From Psychrobacter sp. WY6 (GTDB lineage Bacteria; Pseudomonadota; Gammaproteobacteria; Pseudomonadales; Moraxellaceae), in NCBI RefSeq assembly GCF_018448495.1, contig NZ_CP049902.1, forward strand, positions 2,728,001-2,792,000: DNA of 64,000 bases, in the 5' to 3' direction. This document shows positions 7,651-18,970 of this stretch, one piece after another (within the stretch, counting starts at the first letter, position 1; the number at the start of each line of letters is the position of its first letter). The notes under the pieces were generated by a model. That model did not search any database and had not been told where the DNA came from. It worked only from the letters and a program-made list of their open reading frames with translations. The position numbers were made by a program, and so were the translations under genes.

Positions 7651-8174
7651 GGAGCTGTCCTAGATAAGTAAAATAATCTAGGATAGTCATATGAGAAAGA
7701 GTAGATTAAGTTGGTACAAACAAACTAAGCTTATCGAACTATTTGTTGCAGGTTCTACCGCAAGAACAGCATCAAGCTTAGTGGGTGTTAATAAACAACA
7801 GCCAGCTATTACTTTCACAGACTAAGACTACTTATTTATGAAAATAGTCAGGAACCTGGCCTTCTAGAAGGCGAAATAGAAGTTGATGAGAGCTACTTTG
7901 GCGGCAGGCGCAAAGGCAAACGTGGTCGCGGTGCTGGTAACAAAGTGCCTGTGTTTGGACTGCTTAAGCGTAATGGTAGCGTCTACGCATGTATTACCCC
8001 TAATGCCAGAGCCGATACCTTAATCCCTATTATAAGAGAGAAAGTAAAGCCTGATAGTGTTGTTTATACTGACTCCTTTAGACGTTACAACGCCCTTGAT
8101 GTCAGTGAGTTCACCCATTACCGTATCAATCATTCAAAAGAGTTTGCACAAGACAGAAACCATATTAATGGAAT
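7651..8174 (+). mobile_element. IS1595-family element remnant, 3' part lost to IS3
   Basis: The left end GGAGCTGTCCTAGATAAGT resembles the terminal repeat of IS1595/IS1016-type elements. The transposase begins at the ATG at 7691 (MRKSRLSWYKQTKLIELF) and shows conserved GEIEVDESYFGGRRKGKRG and VYTDSFRRYN blocks. One A is missing near 7795 (NK followed by TTASYYFHRL in another frame). The gene stops at ...NHINGIE, where the IS3 left end begins, so the C-terminus and right repeat are absent. It also truncates the SGNH gene on its left. It cannot move by itself. Confidence 0.8.
7691..8174 (+). pseudogene. IS1595 transposase, frameshifted and C-terminally truncated
   Basis: About 160 residues of the transposase remain. 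The first part (to about codon 35) ends in an early stop because one A is missing from a run; the second part is open from about 7800 onward. Two catalytic acidic positions are visible (VDESYFGG and YTDSFRRYN), while the C-terminal catalytic residue should lie beyond the truncation. Three independent signs of inactivation are present: frameshift, truncation and loss of the right IS end. Confidence 0.8.
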
Positions 8175-8224
8175 TGAACCGCCCCGGGATTGTCGGAGAC
8201 TTAATATTCTGAGAGAATACGACA

Positions 8225-8491
8225 ATGAAAAGACAAACCTACATTCCTGAGATTAAAGAACGCGCCGTTCGTATGCTGATCGAAGCAGCAAACGACTATC
8301 CCTCCACATGGTCAGCCATTCAAGCCATTGCCGCTAAGATTGGCTGTACACCTGAAACCCTGCGATCATGGCATAAAAAGCACATAGACCAAACCATTCC
8401 CGCCTCAGTGCAAGCGCAAAGCGACAAAGAACGCATCAAAGAGCTTGAACGCGAGAATAAAGAGCTCAAGCAAGCCAATGAGATTACGTAA
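8225..8491 (+). CDS. IS3 transposase OrfA
   Basis: An 88-residue DNA-binding OrfA with a helix-turn-helix (residues about 8-55, through IGCTPETLRSWHKKH) and a leucine-zipper-like tail (ERIKELERENKELKQANE). The usual OrfA end LRKAAAFFAQAELGRPHK lies in another frame directly after codon 87, so the normal overlap with OrfB is altered by a base loss near 8487. Expression of a fused OrfAB in IS3 elements normally needs programmed frameshifting. Confidence 0.8.
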   Translation: MKRQTYIPEIKERAVRMLIEAANDYPSTWSAIQAIAAKIGCTPETLRSWHKKHIDQTIPASVQAQSDKERIKELERENKELKQANEIT

Positions 8492-9441
8492 GGCTGCTGC
8501 TTTTTTCGCCCAGGCGGAGCTCGGCCGCCCACACAAGTAATGGTTCAGTTTATTGATGACTATAGAGGTAGTTATGGGGTCGAGCTGATCTGTAGAGTGC
8601 TACCGATAGCCCCGTCAACTTATCACCGTGCTAAAGACCTAGAAAACAGTCCTGAAAAGCGTTCACTGCGCAGACAGCATGACGACTATTATCTCAGCGA
8701 GATTAAACGCATCTGGCAGGACAGTAAATGCCGTTATGGTGTGCGTAAAGTATGGCAGCAGATGAAAGCTGATGGGTTAAAGATTGCTCGGTGTACCATA
8801 GAGCGATTAATGAGACAGCATGGCTTACAAGGTATCTCGCGTGGTAAGGGCAAGATTACCACCAACAGCCGTGACGACCAGCAGCGCGCTGATGACTTGG
8901 TCAATCGCAACTTCAAGGCGCATCGTCCTAACCAGCTTTGGGTAGCGGACTTCACCTCATCAAGACAACGCGCGGCTGAGTATATACTACTTTTGTTATT
9001 GATGTGTTTGCTCGCGCTATTGTGGGCTGGAAAGTTTCTAATCGCATGAACACCGATATGGTAATGGCGGCATTGAACCAAGCAATAGCAGACAGAAACA
9101 ATTCCAAAGACATGATTCATCATAGTGATCGAGGCGTTCAGTATTTATCCATTCGCTACACTGAGAGGATGACAGACTGTGACGTGATTGCTTCGGTCGG
9201 TACTACAGGCGATTCATACGACAATGCCTTGGCTGAAACGGTCAATGGGCTGTACAAGGCTGAGGTGATTCATTATTTAAAGCAGAACTGGACTGGCGTC
9301 AACGATGTTGAACTGGCAACCCTTGAGTGGGTAGATTGGTTCAATAAAACACGTTTACATAGCACGATTGGTTATGTCTCGCCTTTTGAGTTTGAAAAGT
9401 GGTATTATGATAACTTAACCCTGTCAGGTATTGCTGCCTGA
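8492..9441 (+). pseudogene. IS3 transposase OrfB, frameshifted
   Basis: It is readable in two frames: from about MVQFIDDYRGSYGVELICRV to NQLWVADFTSS, and then VIDVFARAIVGWKVSNRMNT to the stop. The DDE catalytic residues are all present (Asp in WVADFT, Asp in MIHHSDRGVQY, Glu in DNALAETVNGLYKAE), but the first lies in a different frame from the others. The break is near 8965-9000. The rve integrase-core architecture is clear. As sequenced, no intact OrfB would be made. Confidence 0.8.
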
Positions 9442-9480
9442 CTCAAGTAAATCACTCTCCGATATACTCGGGGCGGTTCA

Positions 9481-9760
9481 CTTCTTTGATACGTCGAATC
9501 ATATATAGGCTAATATCGTGCCCTTGATCAGCTAGCTTTGCATGCAAACGTTCATGACCATAACGTTCTTTACTTTCACTGTGAGCGGCTTTAACGAGTA
9601 GCTCACAACGGTTGCGATGTATCTGCTGCTCGCTAATATCGCGACTCAGCCAGTCGTAGTAGCTTGAATACTTTATCTTTAGCACACGGCACATAGTGCT
9701 GATGCTAAAGAAGTGCGGGTTATCTTTGATAAAGGCGTACCTGACTAACTATAACTGCGG
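9481..9760 (-). pseudogene. IS3 OrfB N-terminal fragment
   Basis: It encodes the HTH_21-like N-terminal part of OrfB (YAFIKDNPHFFSISTMCRVL, then SSYYDWLSRD and RYGHERLHAKLADQGHD). Homology ends at about residue IRRIKEV; the last residues NRPEYIGE come from the terminal repeat of the adjacent IS3. The region before YAFIKDN has an in-frame stop, so the start is also degraded. Confidence 0.7.
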
Positions 9761-9808
9761 GCATAGCCCTACGTCTTGCATCACTAAAACAGTCTCCCAG
9801 ACTGTTTC

Positions 9809-10098
9809 TTAACGTTCCTCATTTGCAAAGTAAGCCGTGGCCTTTTTTAGGATCTCTCGTTCCTCTTCAGCAACTTTGAGCTGTCGTTTAAGACGCTTGT
9901 TTTCTTCGATCACCGCTATGAGTTCAGGATCATATCGAGCTGTTCCTGCAAGTTTGGCTTTATTGTGCCAATTAGATAAGGTCTGCATGGCGATACCAAG
10001 CTGCTTCGCAGTCGCTGAAATATTCCCATCGTTGTCCGCTATCTTCTTGACGCCTTCTGCTTTGAATTCCGTACTGTAGGTTCTAATTTCTTGGTCAT
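9809..10098 (-). pseudogene. IS3 OrfA, start frameshifted
   Basis: It encodes the IS3 OrfA helix-turn-helix protein: TYSTEFKAEGVKKIADNDGN, IAMQTLSNWHNKA and a charged coiled-coil end EEEREILKKATAYFANEE. The natural start is the ATG at 10098, which has an AGGAGT binding site, but it is out of frame by one base. Restoring one A in the AAGAAA run gives MTKKIRTYSTEF. A longer in-frame start further upstream exists but has no support. Confidence 0.75.
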
Positions 10099-10212
10099 GG
10101 TAAACTCCTGTGAATATGCTTAGTTTACCAAGTTTATCTCTACGGTTTCTTCTGAACAATGCTGAAAAAACGGTAAAAGTAAACCTGGTAAACCAATGGA
10201 TTGGATAGCAAT

Positions 10213-10261
10213 AAAAAAGGTTGCCAACACTATATGTAATATAGCGTTAGCAACCTTTTTT
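10213..10261. terminator. Strong bidirectional terminator
   Basis: A long hairpin: AAAAAAGGTTGC on the left pairs with GCAACCTTTTTT on the right, with further pairing through CTATAT/ATATAG. It has a T-tract on both strands and sits just downstream of the minus-strand malic enzyme gene, separating it from the IS3 remnant. Confidence 0.8.
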
Positions 10262-10295
10262 CATTTAGTGTTTTACTTAGATAATGTGCCTAATA

Positions 10296-11976
10296 TTAGA
10301 AAGAAGTACGGCGATAATTACGATATTCAGGCAACCAAAAATTCGCTTTTAATCGACGTTGTAAATTCTCCGCTGTGATAGGTAGTGCGAGCTTATCTTG
10401 AGCCGCTTGCAATGCCACTGCATACGCTATTTTTTCACTGATCTCTCTAATGAATTTAATAGGTGGTAGGATGGCACCAGGTGCTTTTTCGTATTCCATT
10501 GATATATCTGCAAGGGCTTGGCTTGCCGCCATGAGCATATTATCGCTGATACCCGTCGCCCGTGCTGCTAAAACACCTAGACCTATACCAGGAAATATAT
10601 AGCTGTTATTACACTGCGACACTTCAAAAGACTGACCATTAAAAGTAGTATTAGGAAAAGGACTACCCGTTGCAACAATCGCCTTACCCTTGCTCCAATT
10701 AGTTACTTCTTGCGGCGTTGCTTCCACACGAGACGTTGGGTTTGAAAGTGGTAACACAATTGGGTGTTCAGTATTAACACATAGCGATTCGATTACCTCT
10801 TGGGTGAACAGACCTTTTTGTCCACTGACGCCGAATAATACGGTAATTTTTGCTTGTTTAACCACTTGCGCTAAGCCGAGTTTCTTACTTTTATTCCAGC
10901 TTGCAACAGCTGATTCTTTTTGTACTAACGGTTCTTGGAATTTTTGTAGCTCTGTCATACCATCTGTCAATAAACCATAGCGATCAACCATAAATACTTG
11001 ACTACGAGCCTGCTCTTCCGTCAATCCTTCACGCTGCATTTGGCGAATAATATGCTCAGCAATACCACAACCAGCAGATCCTGCACCTAAAAATGCGATA
11101 TTCTGTTGACTAAGTTTTTGACCTTTATTTAGACACGCTGCAATCAAAGTACCAACCGATACCGCAGCAGTTCCTTGAATATCATCATTAAAGCAGCATA
11201 GCTGATCACGATATTTACAATAACGGGGTAGCGTTTTCCTGAGCAAAATCTTCAAATTGCAATAACACTTCTGGCCAACGGCGCTTAACGGCTTGAATAA
11301 ATAAGTCCACAAATTCATTATACTCATCGCCAGAGATACGCGGATTTCTCCAGCCCATATACATAGGATCGTCAAGCAACTGTTGATTATTGGTGCCGAC
11401 ATCCAGCAAAATAGGTAGACAGTAAGCTGGGCTAATACCACCACAAGCGGTGTATAAAGATAACTTGCCGATTGGAATTCCCATACCCCCAATACCTTGA
11501 TCGCCCAAGCCCAATATACGTTCGCCGTCAGTAACAACGATTACTTTGACGTTTTGCTTGGTGGCATTTTGCAGCATATCATCGATTTTATGACGCTCAG
11601 GATATGAGATAAACAAACCCCGTTTACGACGATAAATCTGCGAGAATTTTTCACACGCCTGACCAACGGTTGGGGTATAAATGAGCGGCATGACTTCCTC
11701 AATATGCTGCTCAATGAGATGATGGAATAAGGTTTCATTGGTATCTTGTATATTACGCAAGTAAATATGCTTATCCATAGCATCAGTGAATGAGCTCAGT
11801 TGATGATAAGCACGTAATGATTGCTCTTCAATCGTCTCAATGTTATGAGGTAATAGCCCCGTTAAATTAAAGCTACTACGTTCTTCTGATGAAAAAGCAC
11901 TACCTTTATTCAGTAGAGGAGTTTTCTAAAAGAGCGGGTCCAGCAACGGAATATATAAAGGACGCTTGTTTGACAT
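10296..11976 (-). pseudogene. maeA: NAD-dependent malic enzyme, frameshifted
   Basis: It would encode oxidative decarboxylation of malate to pyruvate with NAD+. The N-terminal malic domain shows [20 protein letters not shown] and [20 protein letters not shown]. The C-terminal NAD-binding domain shows CCFNDDIQGTAAV, IAFLGAGSAGCGIAEHI and the PLSNPTSRVEATP block. It starts MSNKRPLYIP and would be about 560 residues, the usual length of the SfcA type. Frame breaks lie near 11217 (between the domains) and twice near 11900-11935, where VAGPALLE and [10 protein letters not shown] appear in other frames. The rest is well conserved, so recent mutation or base-call error is more likely than old decay. 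Confidence 0.85.
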
Positions 11977-12418
11977 AATGTAATCTTCTTATTAAAGGCA
12001 TATGAGTGAAAGCCATACTGAGTGAAAGCTATACTAGCTGCATTATACATAGCATCGACTGGTATTTAACAATAGATAACAAAATCATTTTAAATGAACA
12101 TGGCTCTAAAGGTGATGGCACGGATACATTGACCTAGAAATATAGATATATGTAGCTTTTACCCCAAATTTTTATAAAAAAGGAGATCGGTTGTTTTACA
12201 TGAGATTTCATACAATCGAAGCCGCTACCTTTATTGATGTCACTATAGTCGATTCAATTTAAAAGTAGTACAAGGCAACCGAGTGTAGATGTATATTAAA
12301 ACTTCAAGCGAGGCTAACGCTGTAATGCTTTTATAGTGGAATGACTATATTGACGGCGGTATTGATAGAAATCTTTGTTAAGCAGATAAGTAATCCGCCA
12401 ATATGACTTTTATTATCA
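11977..12418. other. Intergenic region without recognised features
   Basis: About 440 bases with stops in all frames. It should contain the maeA promoter (minus strand), but no convincing consensus boxes, repeats or hairpins were found. Confidence 0.4.
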
Positions 12419-13222
<804 letters not shown>

Positions 13223-13230
<8 letters not shown>

Positions 13231-14495
13231 AACGAATAGCCACCACTGGATCAAGTGCTGCGCGCCGCGCTGGAATAGCGGCTGCTATCACACCAGTTAG
13301 CGTGGCTAACGACATAGTCACTAAGATCAGGTTTATTGATATGGGAATTGTAAATATGTCAGGTCCAAAAGTATTAAAAGACCAGACCAATACATAGCTA
13401 ACACCACTACCGACAATCGAGCCTAGCAAGCCAAATATAGCCCCTTGAATTAAGAATATGCGTAGGATTTGCTGACGAGTTGCACCCATGGCTCGTAAGA
13501 TACCAATCTCGCGCGTACGCTGAACCACACTGACCGACAGCACACTGGCAATACCAAAAGCCACCGAGATCGCCACAAAAACCACAATCATATTGCTAGA
13601 TAAACTTTGAGCCGTGAGACCACTCAGCAGTTGGGCGTTGGTTTCAATCCAGCTTTCTGCTTGCAATGAGGTCAAACGACCCACTTGTGCAGCGATTTCC
13701 TCCGCCTCAAAGATATCTTCAACCGTCAAATCAATGACTGTGATACCGCCCGGCAAGCCAAGTAATGACTGCGCTTGTTTTAGGTCTAGATACACGTAGC
13801 GCGCATCAAGCTCTCGTACGCCGAGCTCAAATATACCAGCGATATTGACTACAGCGCTGTTGTTACTAATGTTGCTACCAAGGTTGTTACTCAAATTATT
13901 ACTGGGACTACGCGCCATCGTCTTGACCCGTATCCAAACGTAATTTGCCGCCGACCTCTACACCCAAATCTTTAGCCAGTTCACTACCAATCAATACATT
14001 ATCTGCGCCCACTCGCAGCTCACCACTGATTAAGTATTCATCAAGTGGAATAATATTCTGATAGCGCGCCAAGTCAGTACCACTAGTATTACCGACTCTA
14101 ATGCCTCACCACGCCTGACGAAACCAGGCCCAGATACGTTTGGTGATACAGCAGTCAATAAGGGCAGTTGATCTAGCGTGTCAGTGATTTGCTGCCAATT
14201 ATTAAGAACGTAGCCGCTGTGGACGCTTGTCTTCTTGTATCAGTTGCAGTGTATCATCAGCATACGGCGCTATTAGGTTGACTTCATCTGGCGCTACCAA
14301 GCGAATATGTGCCTGACTGCCAAGGGTGCTTTCAATAAGGTTGGTCTGTAATCCTTGGATGAGTGCCGTAATAAATATAATAGCAACACCTATCGCCACT
14401 CCCAGAGTAATCATTAACGACTGTATGCGTCCCTCGCGTAAAAAACTGATGGCAATAGTGGCATCAATCCATAGTCTACCGAAAAAAGCCGTCAA
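13223..14495 (-). pseudogene. FtsX/MacB-type ABC permease, frameshifted
   Basis: The N-terminal part begins FGRLWIDATIAISFLREGRI followed by a membrane segment (LMITLGVAIGVAIIFITALI) and a periplasmic region. The C-terminal part has three membrane segments (VVFVAISVAFGIASVLSVSV, IFLIQGAIFGLLGSIVGSGV, ILVTMSLATLTGVIAAAIPA) and the typical ending PARRAALDPVVAIRYV. Frame breaks occur near 14200, 14110 and 13920. The TTG start overlaps the stop of the adaptor gene (AATTGA), implying translational coupling. Family assignment is firm; substrate is unknown. Confidence 0.75.
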
Positions 14496-15729
14496 TTGAC
14501 TGTCTCCGCTGCTTGGCTCTTATCACTTACCGTCGTTATCTTGTCAGCATCAGGCGCGGCAAAAGGTGCTTGAAGCGCGGTTCTCACTCTTTTTCCATCA
14601 GCCAGTGAGACTGTCGCATCAACCAATATCTCATCACCTGCGCTCAGCCCTGAGAGCACTTCTGATGCTGATAGCCCGCGTAACCCTAATTTCACTACTC
14701 GACGTTGTATTTTACCATCACGCAATAATAATACTTCGGCGCTGTCTTCTTTAACATGGCTAGTGCATCATTAGGAATGACTAAGGCTTTTGCGCGTTGA
14801 TCCGTTTCGATATTCACTGATACTGTCATGTCTTGACGCAAAAAATCAGGTACAGGATCGACGGACAATCTCACCTCTACCGTACCGCGTTGCGGATCTA
14901 TACTTGGTGCAATGAAACTAATACGTACGGGGAACGGTTTATCCGGATAGGCATCGGCAATAGCGACAGCTGGTTGCTGCAAAGCCAACCGAGATAAATT
15001 ACGCTCATCAAGCGGTACTCTTATTTCAGTCTTACCATCGAGGGCAATAGTAAACAAGCTCTGACCTGGCTGTACCAAATCGCCTACCTCGACATTACGG
15101 GTCAGAATAGTGCCTGATACTTTGCTACGTACTTGCGCTTTATTGAGCTGAGCCTCCAATGCTGCGATACGAGCACGTAATAAATCTTCTTCAACACCAC
15201 CAGAGGAGAGTGCATTCGCTCTCAGGCGTGCATTTTCAAGATTATTGCGTGCTTGGGCTTGGGATTGAATCGCTTGCTCCATTTCCTCATCAGAGATGGC
15301 CGAGATAGCAGCCAATTCGCGCCTACGCTCGACATTACGGTCAGCTTGCGCCAACGCTACTTTGGCATTGGTCAAATCCACCACTGCTTGTGGACGAGTG
15401 CTACTAATCAATTCCGCCAACTCGGCTTCTGCTTGCCGCACTTGGGCTGCAACGTCATCGGAGCTTAGTACCAACAATAAATCTCCTGCAGCGACTTGTT
15501 CGCCTTCTGCTACCCGTCGCTCTAATACGACACCTGATATCTCGCTACCAATGTCAGTATTTGATACGGCAACGACCCGTCCAGTCGCTACGACCGTCTG
15601 CACCAAAGGCATCGAAGATATTCTATAGCTTGGTAATAGTGGTCCTTGCCACCAGCGAAAGGCAAAAAATCCCGCAATAATGATGAGCAGTAGTGCGCTA
15701 ACAATCAATTTATAAGGAATAGCGCGCAA
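14492..15729 (-). pseudogene. RND/HlyD-type periplasmic adaptor subunit, frameshifted
   Basis: First gene of a three-gene export operon. It has an N-terminal membrane anchor (residues 7-25), biotinyl-lipoyl-like halves (GSEISGVVLERRVAEGEQVA and KVSGTILTRNVEVGDLVQPG), a coiled-coil hairpin between about residues 80 and 200, and a beta-barrel region with FIAPSIDPQRGTVEVRL. After ALAMLK one A is missing; the downstream frame continues EDSAEVLLLRDGKIQRRVVK. Size and order (adaptor, permease, ATPase) match MacA-like systems exporting peptides, antibiotics or lipoproteins. Confidence 0.8.
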
Positions 15730-15913
15730 TGAGTTTCTCCCGTTCAGAACAAATACCTAGTGGTTTACAGTTTCTACTAAATCCGATCGTTATGCGAGTT
15801 TACTGCAAAATTTTTTAGGTTTAAAATTTATTAACTGAAAATCATCCTGTTGGTATGGTTATATTTTGCATGGTTATATTAAAAACATTTGCTTCGCTAC
15901 AATAGTTAAGATG

Positions 15914-15957
15914 TAAAAAAAACCCTTCAGGCTATTATTTATAGCTGAAGGGTTTTT
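15914..15957. terminator. Rho-independent terminator
   Basis: AAAACCCTTCAG and CTGAAGGGTTTTT form a stem around an AT-rich loop in the gap between the haem ATPase gene and the export operon. T-tracts are present on both strands. Reading minus, it ends hmuSTUV transcription. Confidence 0.75.
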
Positions 15958-16055
15958 ATTACCGAATAAATCAGTGCGATATACACAGATTAAAAAGCCA
16001 AGTTGATCATCAAATGCCTATTGTAAAGTCAAAATAATCGTTCAAGTGCTCAGAA

Positions 16056-16913
16056 TCATACCAACACCAAGCCATCTTCAGTCTGATGCACCTTAATATC
16101 GACATCATAAACATCGCTTAATTGTGGACGTGTCATCACCTCACTAGGCGTTCCTTGTGCAACAACTTGTCCACCGCTTAATAGCACCACTTCATCAGTA
16201 TAGCGATGCGCATGGGTCAAATCATGTAACACAACCAAGATACTTTTGCGTTGCTGTCGCACCAAATTATGTAAATAATGAAGTAAAAAACGCTGATGGC
16301 GAATATCGAGATGATTGGTCGGCTCATCAAACATCATGATTTTAGTGTCTTGCATTAGCGCCCTTACGATAGCCAAGCGCTGCTTTTCACCGCCTGATAA
16401 GGTTTGCACGCGGGCACTGACCAAACTTGATAACTCAAAGTCTTGTAGTAAACGTTGCGCGCGCTCAACATGATGGCTATTTGGGCGCTGATACCATGCA
16501 AGATTTGGCGAGACTCCTAACAGCGCATAATCCAATACCGTTAACGGCAGCTCAAAACGCTCATGTTGTCCAACCCAAGCGATATGACCATCATTCATGA
16601 CCTCGTTGATCGGCTGACCGTAAATCGTAATGTGACCATCCGTTTTAAGCGCGGTTCCTGTGTGTTGACCTAAAACCGTATGCAGCAACGTACTTTTACC
16701 CGCGCCATTTGGTCCGATAAAGGCGACCAGCTTTTGGCTTGGCACGGTTAGTTTATCTATCTTTAACAATGTTTTATGGCCATGCGAGATATGAATATCT
16801 TGCATCGACAACAACTCGCCTGCATCACTACTCTTGATATTACTACTATCTATATTGCTTTCTCGATTTGCTAGCGATGTCTTTGATGTAGCCGTAAAAT
16901 ACGAATGAAACAT
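16056..16913 (-). CDS. hmuV: Haemin ABC transporter ATP-binding protein
   Basis: It powers haem import across the inner membrane together with HmuU and HmuT. The ATPase motifs are complete: Walker A GPNGAGKST, Q-loop GQHERFELPLTV, signature LSGGEKQRLAIVRAL, Walker B IMMFDEPTNHLD and the switch His in VVLHDLTHAHRYTDEVVLL. I place the start at the ATG preceded by GGAGAG, 15 bases after the hmuU stop; an upstream TTG would add five residues. There is a non-conserved Ser/Asn-rich N-terminal extension of about 35 residues. It is the last gene of the operon. Confidence 0.9.
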   Translation of the reverse strand: MFHSYFTATSKTSLANRESNIDSSNIKSSDAGELLSMQDIHISHGHKTLLKIDKLTVPSQKLVAFIGPNGAGKSTLLHTVLGQHTGTALKTDGHITIYGQPINEVMNDGHIAWVGQHERFELPLTVLDYALLGVSPNLAWYQRPNSHHVERAQRLLQDFELSSLVSARVQTLSGGEKQRLAIVRALMQDTKIMMFDEPTNHLDIRHQRFLLHYLHNLVRQQRKSILVVLHDLTHAHRYTDEVVLLSGGQVVAQGTPSEVMTRPQLSDVYDVDIKVHQTEDGLVLV

Positions 16914-16928
16914 AAATACTCTCTCCAA

Positions 16929-17927
16929 TTAACGGCGGCTACTACGCACAAACAGCCAAATAAAGAATGGACCGCCAAGCAACGCTAAAACGATGCCAAC
17001 GGGCACATCCACTGGATAAGCAACATGCCGCGCCGCGCCATCAATGACGAGTAATAATATCGCCCCAAGCCAACCAGACCAAATCATGAGACGCATACGT
17101 CTGCCACCAAACAGAATAGCTAACAGGTTGGGCACCATCATGCCAATAAAACCAATGACGCCTGCTAAAGACACCGCTGCCCCTGTCAGTAATGCCGAGG
17201 CAATCACGACCAAACAACGAACCACACCCACTTTGATGCCCAAGGACTTAGCGGCTGCCTCACCAAGCATCAGTCCATCCAACTGACGACCTAACGGTAA
17301 TAAAATCGCTAAGCCTAAAACCATAGAAATAATTGAATATCGCAGCGGCACAAAACCCGCTTCCGCCATACTGCCTGACAGCCAATTGGTCGCGGAGCGC
17401 AGCACCATATCATCAGACATGAATAAAATCAGGCTGACCACCGCAGCACAAAAAGCACTGATGACAAATCCCAATATCAGCAAGCCCATCTGCCCACCAC
17501 CCAAAAACCGATGACAAGCGAGAATAAACAAGCACACCAATACGCTTCCAGTAAACGCCGCAAGCGGTATCCCAATGCCGCCAAACCCCAATGCCAGAAC
17601 CAAAACAACACCAAGCGCTGCGCCACCTGATGTACCGATTAAGCTAGGGTCCGCTAAAGGATTTTCAAATAAAGCCTGTAATGCTGCACCACTAACTGAC
17701 AACGCCATACCAACCAGTAATGCCGTCACCACACGCGGATAACGCAGCTGCCAAATAGTATCGTCAAGATGGCTAGGGCTTGACCATTCGCCAAAGCCAA
17801 TACCAAGCGCCAACCAAATTAGTAGCACAGATATGACAGCGGCAGTAATATAGTAGAGGCTAGGTTTATGTTTCCCAGTTTGTGTAGAGATAGAAGCAGA
17901 AATCGTATTTGCCATGTGAGATGTCAT
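16929..17927 (-). CDS. hmuU: Haemin ABC transporter permease (FecCD family)
   Basis: A polytopic inner-membrane permease of 332 residues with around ten membrane segments. It shows the FecCD/BtuC hallmarks LRYPRVVTALLVGMALSVSG, ADPSLIGTSGGAALG and VVRCLVVIASALLTGAAVSL..GVIGFIGMMVPN. It sits between hmuT (35-base gap) and hmuV (15-base gap). Haem rather than ferric-siderophore specificity is inferred from the neighbouring HmuS- and HmuT-type genes and the divergent haem receptor. Confidence 0.9.
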   Translation of the reverse strand: MTSHMANTISASISTQTGKHKPSLYYITAAVISVLLIWLALGIGFGEWSSPSHLDDTIWQLRYPRVVTALLVGMALSVSGAALQALFENPLADPSLIGTSGGAALGVVLVLALGFGGIGIPLAAFTGSVLVCLFILACHRFLGGGQMGLLILGFVISAFCAAVVSLILFMSDDMVLRSATNWLSGSMAEAGFVPLRYSIISMVLGLAILLPLGRQLDGLMLGEAAAKSLGIKVGVVRCLVVIASALLTGAAVSLAGVIGFIGMMVPNLLAILFGGRRMRLMIWSGWLGAILLLVIDGAARHVAYPVDVPVGIVLALLGGPFFIWLFVRSSRR

Positions 17928-17962
17928 TTTGTTGAATATGAGATAAAGGATTTTTGCTTAGG

Positions 17963-18820
17963 CTATTTTGCTACAGCGTTCAGCTTTTTTAAGACGTCAG
18001 GCGAATGCAAGCCATAACGCAGAAAGTCATCTGCTGGCCAAAAATGTACGCCGCCCTTCTTGCCTGCGGCACTTGCTGCAACCTCAGGACGTTTACTAAA
18101 TTTACTGACCCCGCCAACCACTGCCTGATTATGATCGGCAATAATAATCACATCGGGCTTGGCGGCCAGCCAGCCTTCACGGGACATAGGTTTTAGCCCT
18201 GATACGTTTGCAGCGTTAATCCCACCAGCTCGGCGAATCAACTCATCCCCTACCGTGCCTTTACCTGCAACGATACGACCATCGTAACTTAATAAATAAC
18301 GCTTACCCGTCTTTGCCATTGGACTCATCCCTGTATTCCAACGCTTTGCAAGCTGCGACCCTTCGGATTTTTTATCAACATAACTGCCGATAGATTTAAT
18401 ACTATTGGCAAAGGTGCTTACCTCTTCTTTGGGCGCGACATTAACGGCTTTAACTTTTAAGCCGTTTAAGCGCTGATAAATACTCGCAGGCTGCACCATA
18501 TAACTGCCGAGCACCAAGTCTGGCTTGACCGCCAACACTGACTCGGCGGTGATATTACGGTGCATACCCACGGCTGGCACGCTCTTTAACGCTGGATTAT
18601 GATTGGTTGCATCTTTACCAACCAACTTATTGGTCGCTCCTAGTGCCACCACGACGTCTGCAACATCGGGGCTCATCGCGACAATACGCTCATAAGCTTG
18701 GGCAGAAAGTGAGGGCACGGCAAATGCGCCAATAATGGCAGCAGTACTGATAGCCCGACTGGTCAATTTTTTATTTATCACTGCGTGAGTGATTACTGTT
18801 TTTGATAATGCAGAAGACAT
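17963..18820 (-). CDS. hmuT: Haemin ABC transporter substrate-binding protein
   Basis: A periplasmic haem-binding protein. I chose the ATG giving MSSALSKTVI, preceded by AGGA; a longer frame adds about 27 residues without support. A signal peptide (hydrophobic AISTAAIIGAFAVP, cleavage likely after SAQA) precedes the TroA-like fold: YERIVAMSPDVADVVVALGA, PAVGMHRNITAESVLAVKPD and GWLAAKPDVIII. The ending HSPDVLKKLNAVAK is typical of HmuT. It is second in hmuSTUV. Confidence 0.88.
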   Translation of the reverse strand: MSSALSKTVITHAVINKKLTSRAISTAAIIGAFAVPSLSAQAYERIVAMSPDVADVVVALGATNKLVGKDATNHNPALKSVPAVGMHRNITAESVLAVKPDLVLGSYMVQPASIYQRLNGLKVKAVNVAPKEEVSTFANSIKSIGSYVDKKSEGSQLAKRWNTGMSPMAKTGKRYLLSYDGRIVAGKGTVGDELIRRAGGINAANVSGLKPMSREGWLAAKPDVIIIADHNQAVVGGVSKFSKRPEVAASAAGKKGGVHFWPADDFLRYGLHSPDVLKKLNAVAK

Positions 18821-18970
18821 AAGCATTCCTAATTTGCTAACGTAAAAAATGACACTATTAACAGAACCATTAACGTGTATTAAGCATCCCAAATAACTCA
18901 CACAACAGCTATGACTTATCCGTTATGTGAGTGTCAATATCGCAAAATTTGCTGATTTTTTATGACGGGT

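Larger units (their letters stand above)
8175..9480 (+). mobile_element. IS3-family insertion sequence
   Basis: 1306 bp bounded by inverted repeats that share TGAACCGCCCCG and end in CGGAGA (25-bp ends). It has the orfA/orfB organisation of IS3. The three bases on each side do not match, so no target duplication survives; the right side abuts a second, different IS3 remnant. This suggests recombination or deletion after insertion. It truncates the IS1595 transposase on the left. Confidence 0.85.
9481..10160 (-). mobile_element. Remnant of a second IS3-family element
   Basis: A minus-strand orfA and the first part of orfB of a different IS3 relative. The left side is cut off precisely at the end of the neighbouring IS3 (9480), so most of orfB including the catalytic core is missing. 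The outer right boundary cannot be fixed from the sequence; it is somewhere shortly beyond the orfA leader. Confidence 0.65.

Noticed and set aside
9452..9490. C-terminal residues NRPEYIGE of the minus-strand IS3 fragment as a real protein end
   Set aside because: They are translated from the terminal repeat of the neighbouring IS3 and are not homologous to OrfB.
15253..15628. Two plus-strand ORFs opposite the adaptor gene
   Set aside because: Antisense shadows of a coiled-coil coding region, without ribosome binding sites or recognisable products.
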